From an uncultured Saprospiraceae bacterium (GTDB taxonomy: Bacteria; Bacteroidota; Bacteroidia; Chitinophagales; Saprospiraceae): a stretch of 50,298 nt of DNA. The translations under genes were made by a program, and so were the position numbers. Positions 17,235 through 25,901 of the stretch are shown piece by piece (within the stretch, counting starts at the first letter, position 1; every line of letters starts with the position of its first letter). Where the stretch lies: the NCBI GenBank assembly GCA_938010785.1, contig CALLVC010000352.1, positions 1 through 50,298 on the forward strand, given 5' to 3'. The notes beneath the pieces were generated by a model, which saw only the letters and a list, made by a program, of their open reading frames with translations, did no database searches and was not told the DNA's origin.

Positions 17235-17513
17235 AGTCTTGGGTGTTTTGGTCAATAAATGATATGTACTTAAAAGATGTTTGTGGACAGTAATGAACCT
17301 TAAATAAAAATCGGTAGGAGGGAATTTGGTTAAAATCAAATTTATGATAAAAAATAACGAATAACGATTTTAAAACCTATCTTAACATATAAAGACTTGC
17401 TCTGATTTGAAAAAGGAATTAAAAACAACCCAACCTTTTCTAGCCTATATACAGTCTTTAGGTTTGAAGGAATTTAAACAGTACTGTTATTTTAAAAAAG
17501 AAAAATTACATCC

Positions 17514-18797
17514 ATGAAAAAGATACCTTTTTACTTATCAATAGTCAGTGTATTTGCACTTTTAATTTTTCAATCTTGTACACAAGATTTATGTGACCGT
17601 AGTGCTACCTATATTCGGTATGACCCTGTTTATTTAGAAGTAGACGAAATTAGACAAGCTATTCAAATTCAAGGCGCTACGCCTTTGAAAAATCCAGGTA
17701 AGCTCTATTACTATAATGACTACATTATTATTAATGAAAGAAGGGAAGGGCTTCATATTATTGATAATCGAAACCCAGAGAATCCAGAAAATATAGCTTT
17801 TGTAAAGATTCCTGGAAATATTGATATGGCGGTTAAAAATGGGATTTTATATGCAGATAATTATATTGATCTCCTAGCCATTGATATTCAAAACCCTGCT
17901 CAGCCTAAACTTATTAGTAGAACAGAAGATGTTTTTAATTCTTTAGGCCTCAATCAGGATTTAGGGCATTTGGTATATTACGAAGAAACGGAGATTACAG
18001 AAGAAATCAATTGTACAGACGGACGATGGGGAAGTCCTTGGTTTCGCAATGATGATTTAGTGTTTTTTGATGCAGCGGAAGCTAGTGGTGCAGCGGTGAA
18101 TAATAGTGGTCTACCTACTGCTGTAGGTATTGGTGGGTCTTTGGCTCAATTTACCATTTCCGAACAATTTTTATACGTGGTTGATGAATGGGATTTAAAA
18201 GTTTTTGATGTAACAGATTGTAATAATCCTGATTTTGTAAATACGGTAAATGTAGGTTGGGGTATAGAAACGATTTATCCTTACGAAGATAATTTATTTA
18301 TTGGGGCCGCTGATGGCATGTATATTTTTGATAATACCAATCCCATCATGCCAAGGTTCTTATCTAAATTTGAGCATGCTCGTGCTTGTGACCCTGTAGT
18401 AGTCGATGGGGATATTGCTTATGTGACTTTGCGTGATGGAACAAACTGCGAAGGATTTGATAATCAATTAGATGTTGTGGATGTATCTACATTGACGCGT
18501 CCTAGATTGTTAAAAACTTATCCGATGGAGAACCCTCATGGTCTTGCCTTGAAAGATAAAAACCTCTATCTGTGTGATGGGGATGCTGGTTTAAAAGCGT
18601 TTGATGTAACAGACTGGGAGACGATTGATGAAAATCAATTAGCGCATATTAAAGGTTTTTCTACTTATGATGTAATTGCTTTACCTAATGATATTTTATT
18701 GGTCATTGGTAAAGATGGATTTTATCAATTTGAAGCAGAAAACCCTAAGGATTTAAAAGAAATCAGTGTGATTCCAGTAGAAAGAGATGCTGAGTAA
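17514..18797 (+). CDS. LVIVD-repeat lipoprotein
   Basis: A 427-aa exported protein with a lipobox ending FQSC (Cys-22). The mature part is built from repeated beta-propeller-like blades of the LVIVD family, visible as recurring hydrophobic-Asp units: GLHIIDNRNPENP, LLAIDIQNPAQP, LKVFDVTDCNNP, MYIFDNTNPIMP, LDVVDVSTLTRP and LKAFDVTDWE. The family is common on Bacteroidota surfaces and has no established enzyme activity. TAGGTTTG at 17459-17466 is a -7-like box that would give a leader of about 40 bases. The gene is divergent from the T9SS cargo gene, has a terminator at 18831-18872 and is monocistronic. Confidence 0.87.
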   Translation: MKKIPFYLSIVSVFALLIFQSCTQDLCDRSATYIRYDPVYLEVDEIRQAIQIQGATPLKNPGKLYYYNDYIIINERREGLHIIDNRNPENPENIAFVKIPGNIDMAVKNGILYADNYIDLLAIDIQNPAQPKLISRTEDVFNSLGLNQDLGHLVYYEETEITEEINCTDGRWGSPWFRNDDLVFFDAAEASGAAVNNSGLPTAVGIGGSLAQFTISEQFLYVVDEWDLKVFDVTDCNNPDFVNTVNVGWGIETIYPYEDNLFIGAADGMYIFDNTNPIMPRFLSKFEHARACDPVVVDGDIAYVTLRDGTNCEGFDNQLDVVDVSTLTRPRLLKTYPMENPHGLALKDKNLYLCDGDAGLKAFDVTDWETIDENQLAHIKGFSTYDVIALPNDILLVIGKDGFYQFEAENPKDLKEISVIPVERDAE

Positions 18798-18830
18798 CTT
18801 TTAAGAAAAAGTCAACTCACTTAAGTTCTA

Positions 18831-18872
18831 AAATAGTGTTATCAGAGCGTTTATACTTTGATAGCACTATTT
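18831..18872 (+). terminator. Terminator of the LVIVD gene
   Basis: AAATAGTGTTATCA pairs with TGATAGCACTATTT (one G-T pair), followed by T4 and more T. The left side overlaps a reverse copy of the ATTTTAGAACTTAA motif (18821-18834). Confidence 0.85.
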
Positions 18873-18943
18873 TTTTGTAGAATTTTTTAGTTTAAATGCC
18901 GATATTTGCAGGAAATTTGAAGTAGCAATAATTTTTCAAAAAT

Positions 18944-19984
18944 ATGAAGTTATACAATAAGATAAACGGAGAAGAACTCAAGAAGCAGTTGTTGGAAAGT
19001 AAAGAGAAAAGAGTAACGCTTTCCTTTTATCAATATGCTAATATCGAAAATCCGAAAAAATTTCGAGATGATTTATATATCATGTTGAATAAAGAGGGGG
19101 TGTTGGGTAGAATCTATGTGGCGGCAGAAGGAATTAATGGACAATTATCTGTACCAGAAAAGAATTTTGAGCCTTTTAAAAAAGCTCTTTATAGTATTGA
19201 TTTTTTGAATGGGATTCGATTGAATATTGCAATAGAAGACGATGGGAAATCCTTTTTTAAATTAAAAATCAAAGTAAGGAATAAAATTGTGGCAGATGGC
19301 TTAGACGATGCTTCTTTTGATGTAACCAAACGAGGAAAACACCTTAAGGCAGAGGCTTTCAACGAATTAACGGATAATCCAGAAACGATAGTGGTGGATA
19401 TGCGAAATCATTATGAAAGTGAAGTTGGCTATTTTGAAAATGCGATTCGACCAGATGTAGAAACCTTTAGAGAGGCGTTACCTTTGGTAGAAGAAATGTT
19501 GGAAGATAAAAAGGATAAACCTATTGTGATGTATTGCACTGGAGGTATTCGTTGCGAAAAGGCAAGTGCTTATTATTTGCACAAAGGATTTAAGGAAGTC
19601 TACATGGTTGATGGAGGGATTATTGATTACGCCAGAGAGGTCAACGAAAAAGGATTAAAAAATAAATATATCGGAAAGAACTTTGTTTTTGATGACCGAA
19701 TGGGTGAGCGTATAAGTGATGAAGTTGTGGCTAAATGTCATCAATGTGGAACTGCTTGTGATACGCATATTAATTGTGCGAATGATGCTTGCCACATCCT
19801 TTTTATTCAATGTGAAAACTGCGCAGAGAAGTATGATAAGTGCTGTTCTAAAAAATGTAGTGATTTTATAAAATTACCAGAAGAAGAACAACAAATGCTG
19901 AAATTAACGACCGAATTTAATGGGACCAAATTTGGAAAAGGCCGATATAAGGCACATCACCAAGATGATGAACTTGAGAAATAG
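18944..19984 (+). CDS. trhO: Oxygen-dependent tRNA uridine-34 hydroxylase (rhodanese family)
   Basis: Forms 5-hydroxyuridine at tRNA position 34, which affects wobble decoding. The 346 aa have the usual three parts. An acylphosphatase-like N-terminal domain lies at about 20-115, and a rhodanese domain at about 140-235 carries the active-site Cys-198 in [13 protein letters not shown] Cys-rich C-terminal segment at about 255-300 ([22 protein letters not shown]) completes it. The ATG at 18944 follows an A-rich leader. The stop at 19984 lies four bases from the stop of the convergent DUF2400 gene, leaving no room for a separate terminator. Confidence 0.93.
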   Translation: MKLYNKINGEELKKQLLESKEKRVTLSFYQYANIENPKKFRDDLYIMLNKEGVLGRIYVAAEGINGQLSVPEKNFEPFKKALYSIDFLNGIRLNIAIEDDGKSFFKLKIKVRNKIVADGLDDASFDVTKRGKHLKAEAFNELTDNPETIVVDMRNHYESEVGYFENAIRPDVETFREALPLVEEMLEDKKDKPIVMYCTGGIRCEKASAYYLHKGFKEVYMVDGGIIDYAREVNEKGLKNKYIGKNFVFDDRMGERISDEVVAKCHQCGTACDTHINCANDACHILFIQCENCAEKYDKCCSKKCSDFIKLPEEEQQMLKLTTEFNGTKFGKGRYKAHHQDDELEK

Positions 19985-19988
19985 TGAT

Positions 19989-20774
19989 TTATAGTACCCC
20001 CAAAACCCCTAAACCAAATAAGGCAAAATCATATTTCACAGGGTCTTTCTTATCAAACTTTCGTAGCTTTTCTGTAAGTTCTAAGACTGTTCGCCAATCT
20101 GTTTGTTTCCTATCTAATAGATTTAATTTCCTTGCCACTTTATCTACGTGTACGTCTAAAGGCATCAATAATTGGGAAGGACTTATGGTTTTCCAAATTC
20201 CAAAATCTACGCCTTTATCATCTTGCCGAACCATCCATCTTAAAAACATGTTGAGTCGCTTACAAGTAGATTTCCTGATAGGTGTTGCAACGTGTTTCCT
20301 TGTTCTTTTGGGCGCATTTGGTAAGGCAAAAAATAATTCATGGAATCCTTTTAAGGCATTTCCAACATGTTCATCTTTTGGACTTATAAATTGTGAAAAA
20401 GCAGTTTCTAAGGAGTTGTTGTTGTTGTAAAAATGTTGGAAAAATTCTAAAAAATATAAGGTGTCAATGACTTGAAAGGTGCGATGTTTAAATCCTAAAA
20501 ATCGTTCTCGGTCTTTTTCTTCGTGATTAGTGATAAAATCATAGGGTGCGCCATCCATTAATTGAATTAGCTCATTGGATTTATTGATAATCGTTTTTCG
20601 TTGCCCCCAAGCTAGCATGGAGGACCAAAATCCCATAATTTCTATGTCTTGTAATTTACTGAATTGATGAGGAATAGTTATCGGGTCGTTTTCTATGAAA
20701 GAAGGTTCATTATAAGCGGCTACTTTTTCATTTAGAAAATCTTTTAATTCAATAAAATTAGAAGGTAAAATCAT
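19989..20774 (-). CDS. TIGR02757 / DUF2400 family protein
   Basis: A 261-aa cytoplasmic protein widespread in Bacteroidota, with no experimentally established function known to me. Recognisable parts are the N-terminal DPITIPHQFSKLQDIEIMGFW region, WGQRKTII near 73-80, the MFLRWMVRQDD segment near 175-185 and PLDVHVDKVARKL near 210-222. The HhH-like C-terminal arrangement and the MFLRWMVR signature resemble DNA glycosylase-fold proteins, which is suggestive only. TACATTTG at 20897-20890 is a possible -7 box. It is convergent with trhO with a four-base gap. Confidence 0.88.
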   Translation of the reverse strand: MILPSNFIELKDFLNEKVAAYNEPSFIENDPITIPHQFSKLQDIEIMGFWSSMLAWGQRKTIINKSNELIQLMDGAPYDFITNHEEKDRERFLGFKHRTFQVIDTLYFLEFFQHFYNNNNSLETAFSQFISPKDEHVGNALKGFHELFFALPNAPKRTRKHVATPIRKSTCKRLNMFLRWMVRQDDKGVDFGIWKTISPSQLLMPLDVHVDKVARKLNLLDRKQTDWRTVLELTEKLRKFDKKDPVKYDFALFGLGVLGVL

Positions 20775-20940
20775 GCGTAGTTTACTAAGTATTAGATAAA
20801 AAATAGCCGTAAGATAGCATTTTGCTAAATTTGATACATGCTATTTAAAATTAATATTAAGTTAACCACGTTATAAGAGCGAAAGTTAACAAATGTATCT
20901 ATACTAAAAACCGCATGAAAAGGTGATTTTGAAAAAGATG

Positions 20941-20997
20941 GTTAGATGGCTTGATTGTTTGATTGTCAACGTGATACGAGCCATCAAGCAATCTAAC
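20941..20997. repeat. Imperfect inverted repeat, about 17-bp arms
   Basis: The left arm begins GTTAGATGGCTTGATTG and the right arm ends with its near complement (two mismatches over 17 bases), separated by about 23 bases. It is intergenic and not followed by a T-run, so it is unlikely to be a simple terminator. Confidence 0.6.
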
Positions 20998-21034
20998 AAT
21001 TTTACACGGTTCACAGTATATATTCGCACCTAAT

Positions 21035-21112
21035 ATGTCAGCAACTATTACTTATACCGTTATTTTAGCACTTATTTACTTTGGTAGAAAAGTGATTACT
21101 CAAAAAGGCTAG
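21035..21112 (+). CDS. Possible 25-aa hydrophobic small protein
   Basis: ATG at 21035 opens a frame reading MSATITYTVILALIYFG, then a basic tail RKVITQKG and TAG. It has the shape of a single-pass membrane peptide with a positive C-terminus. There is no strong upstream promoter, and a frame this short could occur by chance. The palindrome over the stop codon may be a terminator or coincidence. Confidence 0.2.
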   Translation: MSATITYTVILALIYFGRKVITQKG

Positions 21113-21161
21113 CCTTGTCTAAGGTTTAACTAAAAAATAAGTCCGGATTTTTTAGCCGTTT

Positions 21162-21977
21162 CTAATTTGCAGGTAAAAAGTTCTTTATTTTCTTTATATA
21201 TTGATTTCTATTTGTCACACCTCCTTCTCCACAATCAGCCGAAAAAGTATCAATGTTGGCTAACCTACTTTCTAAATCCATGCTATTTTTAGAATTAACC
21301 CATTCTATATTATGGTCTTTTGCTCGAAGAAGAAAGGTCTTGAGACCAGCAATGTCATATTGAAAAGGACATATTAATTCAATTGCATATTCGTCTGCTA
21401 TCATGACAGCTTCTTCTAAGTATTTCATTTGAGGATAACCCGCTAATACTTCTGGCAATTCTGGAATTTCATCGCCTATCGTAATCTTTCCTATAAATAC
21501 ACCGCCATATGTTTCTCTAAGATTGATTGCTGATAATTCTTTATCGGCATAGGCTATTTCATTGCCTAGCACAGCCATGAGTTCATGTTCTGCTTGTAGG
21601 AATTTTAATAAACCAGTATAAATATAAATCTTGCCTCCCGGTAAAGTAAAAGCAGTTCTTTTTTGGTCATCGTGTAGAATGGTTACTTCCCAATCAAAAT
21701 CTTCTCGATGCCTTACCACAGAGGTAAGCTTTAATGTGCCTAAAAGTTTATTTACATAAATATAGGCATCTTTATATCTGACATTATCTAGAATTTTAAA
21801 TTCTTCGGGCATTTCTTTTATTTGAGCAGACATGGTCTCTCCAATTAAGATATGGTCTGCTACTTCAAATTCTTCTACAATTCTTTCTATTAATTTATCT
21901 TTTTTCTCACAAGAAAAACATAAAAAACTAATTAGTATCAATAATAAACTTAAGCTATTTGTGTGTCTATTCGTCAT
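21162..21977 (-). CDS. M48-like lipoprotein with lost zinc ligands (predicted inactive)
   Basis: A 271-aa lipoprotein, Cys-23 after LCFSC. The core resembles M48 metalloproteases: FTLPGGKIYIYTGLL at about 110-124 corresponds to the AVPGGFVYFTRG region of the active protease at 1268-2995, followed by EHELMAVLGNEIAY. The catalytic HEXXH position reads N139-E140-I-A-Y143, so both zinc-binding His are replaced while the Glu is kept. The expected third ligand, four residues before the Asp of the IADEYA segment, is Val-191. The frame is otherwise intact, so this is a maintained pseudo-enzyme and not a broken gene. It could bind unfolded outer-membrane clients or regulate the active enzyme; that is inference. 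It stands alone. Confidence 0.78.
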   Translation of the reverse strand: MTNRHTNSLSLLLILISFLCFSCEKKDKLIERIVEEFEVADHILIGETMSAQIKEMPEEFKILDNVRYKDAYIYVNKLLGTLKLTSVVRHREDFDWEVTILHDDQKRTAFTLPGGKIYIYTGLLKFLQAEHELMAVLGNEIAYADKELSAINLRETYGGVFIGKITIGDEIPELPEVLAGYPQMKYLEEAVMIADEYAIELICPFQYDIAGLKTFLLRAKDHNIEWVNSKNSMDLESRLANIDTFSADCGEGGVTNRNQYIKKIKNFLPAN

Positions 21978-22304
21978 GTACGAGTATAATTATAGGATGA
22001 TATAACTTGTGCAGGAGGGATTGAATGAAGGGGAATGGAAAATGAAAGGGATAAAGTGGGAGGCGATTTTACTTGCTAAAATCTACTATTGATGAATCAA
22101 AAAATATGCCAATGGATTTTAATACGCTAAGGAGGAGCAGATTTTCTATTTTAGTAGGCAATAAGACGGCAGATGGTCGTGAAATGAGATTTTTCAAAAA
22201 AGTTATTGAAAAGATAATAATTAGGGAAGTATTTGCGTTTATGTCTAAAAATAATTTACTTTGTATTTCAAAGCACTTTTAATCATTAAATTTTTCCTTG
22301 AAAT
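21978..22304. other. Intergenic region without a supported gene
   Basis: One plus-strand frame (TTG 22073 or ATG 22108 to 22282) is open for up to 69 codons, but its translation has no recognisable domain. I see no good promoter, hairpin or repeat here. Confidence 0.4.
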
Positions 22305-22961
22305 ATGGTTATGGAAAGTCGAAAAACACCTAGTGAAACGTTAAATGAAATTCGCTCCTTAATGGAGCGGTCTTCTCGATTTATTTCCCTTAGTGGATTA
22401 TCAGGAGTAGCGGCTGGCTTGTTCGCTATTTTTGGAGCTGCTTTGGTCTATCTTTACTTAGATATGATTCCTTTCGGTGGAAAAAAATTATATTATGTCA
22501 AAGCAATTCATTCTTCCAAGTGGGGAATGAATTACATTACTTTCTTTTTGTTGGATGCGCTTTTTGTCTTAACAGGGGCGATTACTTGTGGTATTTACTT
22601 TACTACTCGAAAAGCAAAACAAAAGGGACAAAAGATCTGGGATGCATTAAGCCAACGATTGTTAATAAGTTTGATGATTCCTTTGGTTACGGGAGGCGTA
22701 TTCTGTTTAGGATTATTCTACCATGGTTTTTTGGGCTTCGTAGCGCCAACAACATTAGTATTTTATGGTTTAGCATTAGTAAATGCTAGTAAATACACCT
22801 TAGATGATATTCGAAACTTAGGATACTGTGAAATTATTTTAGGCTTACTTTCTTTATTCTTTTTAGGCTATGGATTGGAAGTTTGGGTCATTGGTTTTGG
22901 ATTTTTGCATATTATTTATGGAAGTTTAATGTACTGGAAGTATGAAAGGGAGGATTCGTAA
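22305..22961 (+). CDS. Six-helix integral membrane protein paired with an HTH regulator
   Basis: A 218-aa inner-membrane protein with about six hydrophobic segments, at roughly 30-55, 78-101, 118-139, 142-162, 172-188 and 190-208. A short charged N-terminus contains SETLNEIRSLMERSSRF. Bacteroidota often carry such a protein immediately before a PadR/HTH_34-like regulator, as here (next gene 105 bases downstream). The biochemical role is unknown; a sensor or partner of the regulator is possible. The start may be ATG 22305 or ATG 22311. Confidence 0.78.
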   Translation: MVMESRKTPSETLNEIRSLMERSSRFISLSGLSGVAAGLFAIFGAALVYLYLDMIPFGGKKLYYVKAIHSSKWGMNYITFFLLDALFVLTGAITCGIYFTTRKAKQKGQKIWDALSQRLLISLMIPLVTGGVFCLGLFYHGFLGFVAPTTLVFYGLALVNASKYTLDDIRNLGYCEIILGLLSLFFLGYGLEVWVIGFGFLHIIYGSLMYWKYEREDS

Positions 22962-23027
22962 ATTAGTTATTGATTATTTCGCTCATTAATTGTAAATAAG
23001 CATAATTAGTAATCAATAATCAATCAA

Positions 23028-23041
23028 CTAAAGTACTTTAG
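23028..23041. promoter_or_regulatory. 14-bp perfect palindrome upstream of the HTH gene
   Basis: CTAAAGTACTTTAG is a perfect dyad 25 bases before the start of the winged-helix regulator gene. Dimeric winged-helix repressors bind sites of this size and symmetry, so it is a candidate autoregulatory operator. Confidence 0.4.
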
Positions 23042-23066
23042 CATTTTCAACAGGGAGTAAAATACG

Positions 23067-23381
23067 ATGAAAGAAATATTAGCCATACTGAAATCCACCA
23101 AGTTAGATAGTCGAGTAAGATTGGGTATTATGTCTATTTTGGTTGTGAACGAATGGGTTGAATTTAAAATCTTAAAGGAGATGTTAGACCTGCAAGATGG
23201 CAACTTGGCAAGTCATATAAAAGTGTTAGAAAAGGAAAAGTATATAGAGATTAGAAAGCAGTTTGTTGGTAAAAAACCACAAACCACTTATCAAGTAACG
23301 GACTTAGGGAGAACAGCTTTCGAGAACCATTTGAATGCCTTGGAGGCTTTGATTAAGCGTAAAGATGGAGGCAATGAATAA
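23067..23381 (+). CDS. Winged-helix transcriptional regulator (HTH_34 type)
   Basis: A 104-aa DNA-binding protein of the MarR/ArsR-like HTH_34 family. The helix-turn-helix is visible in EFKILKEMLDLQDGNLASHIKVLEKE (quoted here only as positions 32-57), with the recognition helix around NLASHIKVLEK. The wing follows, KKPQTTYQVTDLGR at about 69-82, and then a dimerisation helix. It probably regulates the preceding membrane-protein gene and itself; the palindrome at 23028-23041 is the likely site. The gene begins 105 bases after the membrane protein and the two may be one operon. Confidence 0.85.
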   Translation: MKEILAILKSTKLDSRVRLGIMSILVVNEWVEFKILKEMLDLQDGNLASHIKVLEKEKYIEIRKQFVGKKPQTTYQVTDLGRTAFENHLNALEALIKRKDGGNE

Positions 23382-23450
23382 CCAACTATTTATTCGATAA
23401 ATGCATCTTATTAAGCAGGTTGTTTTATTTAGAGATTAATTTAAAAATAA

Positions 23451-24623
23451 ATAAAGATTAGATACTTAATTGCCATATCAATTTTTCTAACGTGTTTTAT
23501 GCCAAAGGGCATTGCACAAACTGATATTTCTAAAATTAAAAAACACGTACAAAACACACCTGATTCTATTAAATTTGATATTAAAAAACTTACGGATTAC
23601 TTAGTCATTCCTGCAACAACAGAGAAAGAGAAAGTCGTTAGTCTTTATCAATGGTTGATTCGAAATATCACCTATGATCGGGCAGCGTATAGAAACGGGA
23701 ATAAAAGAATTAATCGGAGCAATCAAGATATTCTAAAACGGGAAAAAGCGATTTGTTGGGGATATGCTACTTTGTTTAAAGCCATGTGTGAAGAAGTAAA
23801 TATTTCTTGTGAAGTAATTTCTGGTTATGGGAAAACAACTGCGGACGCTAAGCCTAATTTGAAAAGCACAAACCATGCGTGGAATAGTGTGCAAATTGAT
23901 AGTGTTTGGTATTTACTAGATGCGACTTGGGATAGTGGCACGATTGGGGGCGGTTCTGATTTTGAACAAAAATACGGCTACACTTATTTTCTAACGCCAC
24001 CAAAGTATTTTCTGACAAATCATTTACCAGCGGACCCCGATTGGCAATTGCTAGACTGTCCAATTACGCCAGAAGAGTATAAGCTTTCAGCAGAAGCCAT
24101 TGTTATTTTGGCAGAGCGAGAAGGGTGTGAAAAAACGGCTAAGTTCTCCGATTTGGAAGAAATGCCGATTCAAGATAAACGACTAATGACTGCTATCAAA
24201 GCTTATGAATATAATCCAACGAAACTGAATAAAAGAGAACTAGCTTTTGCTCAATTAGATTATGAAGCTTATTTGACGGAGGTATCAGAAAGATTACAAC
24301 TGAATCAAGATTTTGATTCTTTATTAATTATTCAAGCTGAAATGATTCGACTTTGTGAAACAGCAGCTCAGTTAACTAAGCTATTTGATACACAAAAAGA
24401 AAACTGTGCTTATAACTTTTTTAATTATGCTGTTACGCTCACTCAAGTTACTTCTAATGCGACAACTTCAGATTTACAAAAATGGATGGATGTTTTAAGT
24501 TACTTAGAAAATGCACAGGCGCAATTGAAAGATTTACCAAAAAATATGTTTACCGAAAATGCATTAGACCTGTGTGTGGAATATATCACTTATGCTAAAA
24601 GTAATATTGAGGAATTGAGATAA
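23451..24623 (+). CDS. Secreted transglutaminase-like protein, non-standard start
   Basis: A transglutaminase-fold protein. From the first ATG (23499) it has 374 aa with the papain-like triad Cys-86 (AICWGYATLF), His-126 (NHAWNSVQ) and Asp-141 (LLDATWDSG). The frame stays open for 16 codons upstream of that ATG and reads IKIRYLIAISIFLTCF, which with the following MPKGIAQ makes a complete signal peptide cleaved before Thr. No ATG, GTG or TTG precedes it after the stop at 23448-23450. Candidate starts are ATA 23451 or ATT 23457, and an A-rich stretch sits just upstream. So the true product is probably exported, starting at a non-standard or mutated codon. I list the long form; the conservative start is 23499. 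The C-terminal half is helical with no known domain. Confidence 0.75.
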   Translation: MKIRYLIAISIFLTCFMPKGIAQTDISKIKKHVQNTPDSIKFDIKKLTDYLVIPATTEKEKVVSLYQWLIRNITYDRAAYRNGNKRINRSNQDILKREKAICWGYATLFKAMCEEVNISCEVISGYGKTTADAKPNLKSTNHAWNSVQIDSVWYLLDATWDSGTIGGGSDFEQKYGYTYFLTPPKYFLTNHLPADPDWQLLDCPITPEEYKLSAEAIVILAEREGCEKTAKFSDLEEMPIQDKRLMTAIKAYEYNPTKLNKRELAFAQLDYEAYLTEVSERLQLNQDFDSLLIIQAEMIRLCETAAQLTKLFDTQKENCAYNFFNYAVTLTQVTSNATTSDLQKWMDVLSYLENAQAQLKDLPKNMFTENALDLCVEYITYAKSNIEELR

Positions 24624-24913
24624 TTATATTTTTTTGCACGTTTACTTTGTAATTCAAAGTTCTTTTGGTTTTTATGAGTAAAATGTTATGGAAAATAGGG
24701 AGAGATAACACTGAAATGATACTAATTGACATTTAAACATTAATTTTTATCAAAATACATAACTCACTGGCTTACTTTTTGGATAGTAACTTTTACAAGT
24801 AATCATTCTTTGATTGTTTGTTACTGTAAATTTCATTTCTCTAAAACAACAGCCTAATGGTGGGTATGCTGGCTATTGCCAAAACCACTGACAACATTTT
24901 AAAACTAACTCCC

Positions 24914-25642
24914 ATGAATTTTATCAAGAAATTATTCAAACAGCAGGCCTTTGTCTTATTTTTTCTGCTTGGTTTGATGAGCTTATTTAATATTTCATTA
25001 GTAGTTTTTCGCTTAAATTGGGTAGGCTTCGTTTGGGGAGATGTTAATCACTACAGGGATGTGTTTTTCTTTCAAAACGAGCCTACTTTTGTTTTTTTGA
25101 TTTGGAATCTTTTTCTCGCATGGATTCCTTTTGGATTAGCAATGCTTGTTAATCGCTTACACACAAACCGACCTAATTGGCTGTTAATCGTTCCTATTAT
25201 TGGTGCGTGGTTGCTATTTTTTCCAAATGCACCTTACCTATTGACAGACCTAATGCATCTTCGACCAAGAAATGTGATTCCTTACTGGTATGATGTGATG
25301 TTATTTACCTCTTTTGCTTGGACAGGTCTTTTGTTAGGTCTAATTTCTCTTTATCCTATTCACCAATTTCTAAAACAGTATCTACCTAAACTTATAGAGC
25401 ATGGACTGATTGCTTTATTACTTTTCTTATGTAGTGTAGGCATTTATATTGGAAGATTTCTTCGATGGAATTCTTGGGACATTATTTATCAACCTAAAGG
25501 CTTACTTACGGATTTACATAATATCTTTTTTTACCCTTCGGAGCTTTTTCCTGAATTGGGTATTTCAATTTTATTTTTCTGTTTTCTATACCCACTTTAT
25601 TGGCTGGTAAAAAATATGTTGGAGACCAAAACTATGATATAA
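24914..25642 (+). CDS. DUF1361 family membrane protein
   Basis: A 242-aa integral membrane protein with about seven hydrophobic helices. DUF1361 markers are WNLFLAWIPF, FFPNAPYLLTDLMHLRP and the GRFLRWNSWD segment near the end. The role of the family is not established. I start at ATG 24914 (MNFIKKLFK), which gives a compact basic N-terminus; an upstream ATG at 24857 would add 19 polar residues. It is followed by the large palindrome cluster. The 290 bases upstream (24624-24913) contain only a weak 6-bp hairpin at 24644-24660. Confidence 0.85.
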   Translation: MNFIKKLFKQQAFVLFFLLGLMSLFNISLVVFRLNWVGFVWGDVNHYRDVFFFQNEPTFVFLIWNLFLAWIPFGLAMLVNRLHTNRPNWLLIVPIIGAWLLFFPNAPYLLTDLMHLRPRNVIPYWYDVMLFTSFAWTGLLLGLISLYPIHQFLKQYLPKLIEHGLIALLLFLCSVGIYIGRFLRWNSWDIIYQPKGLLTDLHNIFFYPSELFPELGISILFFCFLYPLYWLVKNMLETKTMI

Positions 25643-25682
25643 TTTTTTGTAAACTTATTTATAGTTTTCTTATAAAAATGAA

Positions 25683-25901
25683 GGGTTTTCTTATAAAAAT
25701 TCTATACCTGGCGTTCCTAACAAATTTTGCCGTATCGAACGGCAAAATTTGTAAAAAGGGATTTAAAGGGTGAGCTAAAATTGATTTTCTTTGAAAATCA
25801 ATTTTAGCTCACCCTTTAAAAACCCTTTTTTGATTTGATTGGACTCGATGTCCAATCAAATCAACAATAAGAATAGGTTTTCCATTTTTATAAGAAAACC
25901 C
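25683..25901. repeat. Nested cloverleaf-like palindromic element A
   Basis: An 18-bp perfect outer inverted repeat (25683-25700 with 25884-25901) encloses three adjoining perfect hairpins. H1 is a 14-bp stem (25720-25733/25739-25752) with loop ATCGA. H2 is a 28-bp stem (25762-25789/25793-25820) with a 3-base loop and an outer 8-bp extension (25753-25760/25823-25830). H3 is a 15-bp stem (25830-25844/25850-25864) with loop TCGAT. The spacers between the outer arms and the hairpins are each about 19 bases. The loops of H1 and H3 are reverse complements. It could be a MITE-like or REP-like element, or a structured RNA. Confidence 0.85.

Larger units (their letters stand above)
20775..21161. other. 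Intergenic region with an imperfect inverted repeat and a possible 25-codon ORF
   Basis: It contains the inverted repeat at 20941-20997 and a small hydrophobic reading frame at 21035-21112, listed separately, plus a -7-like box for the DUF2400 gene. A 12-base palindrome AAGGCTAGCCTT sits at 21105-21116, over the end of the small frame. No other gene was seen. Confidence 0.4.

Noticed and set aside
14661-17339. Longer start for the T9SS cargo gene (35 extra residues)
   Set aside because: The extra residues are polar and the signal peptide begins at the ATG at 17234.
22073-22282. A 69-codon frame (TTG start, or ATG at 22108)
   Set aside because: No recognisable domain, no promoter, and no sign of constraint; insufficient support for a gene.
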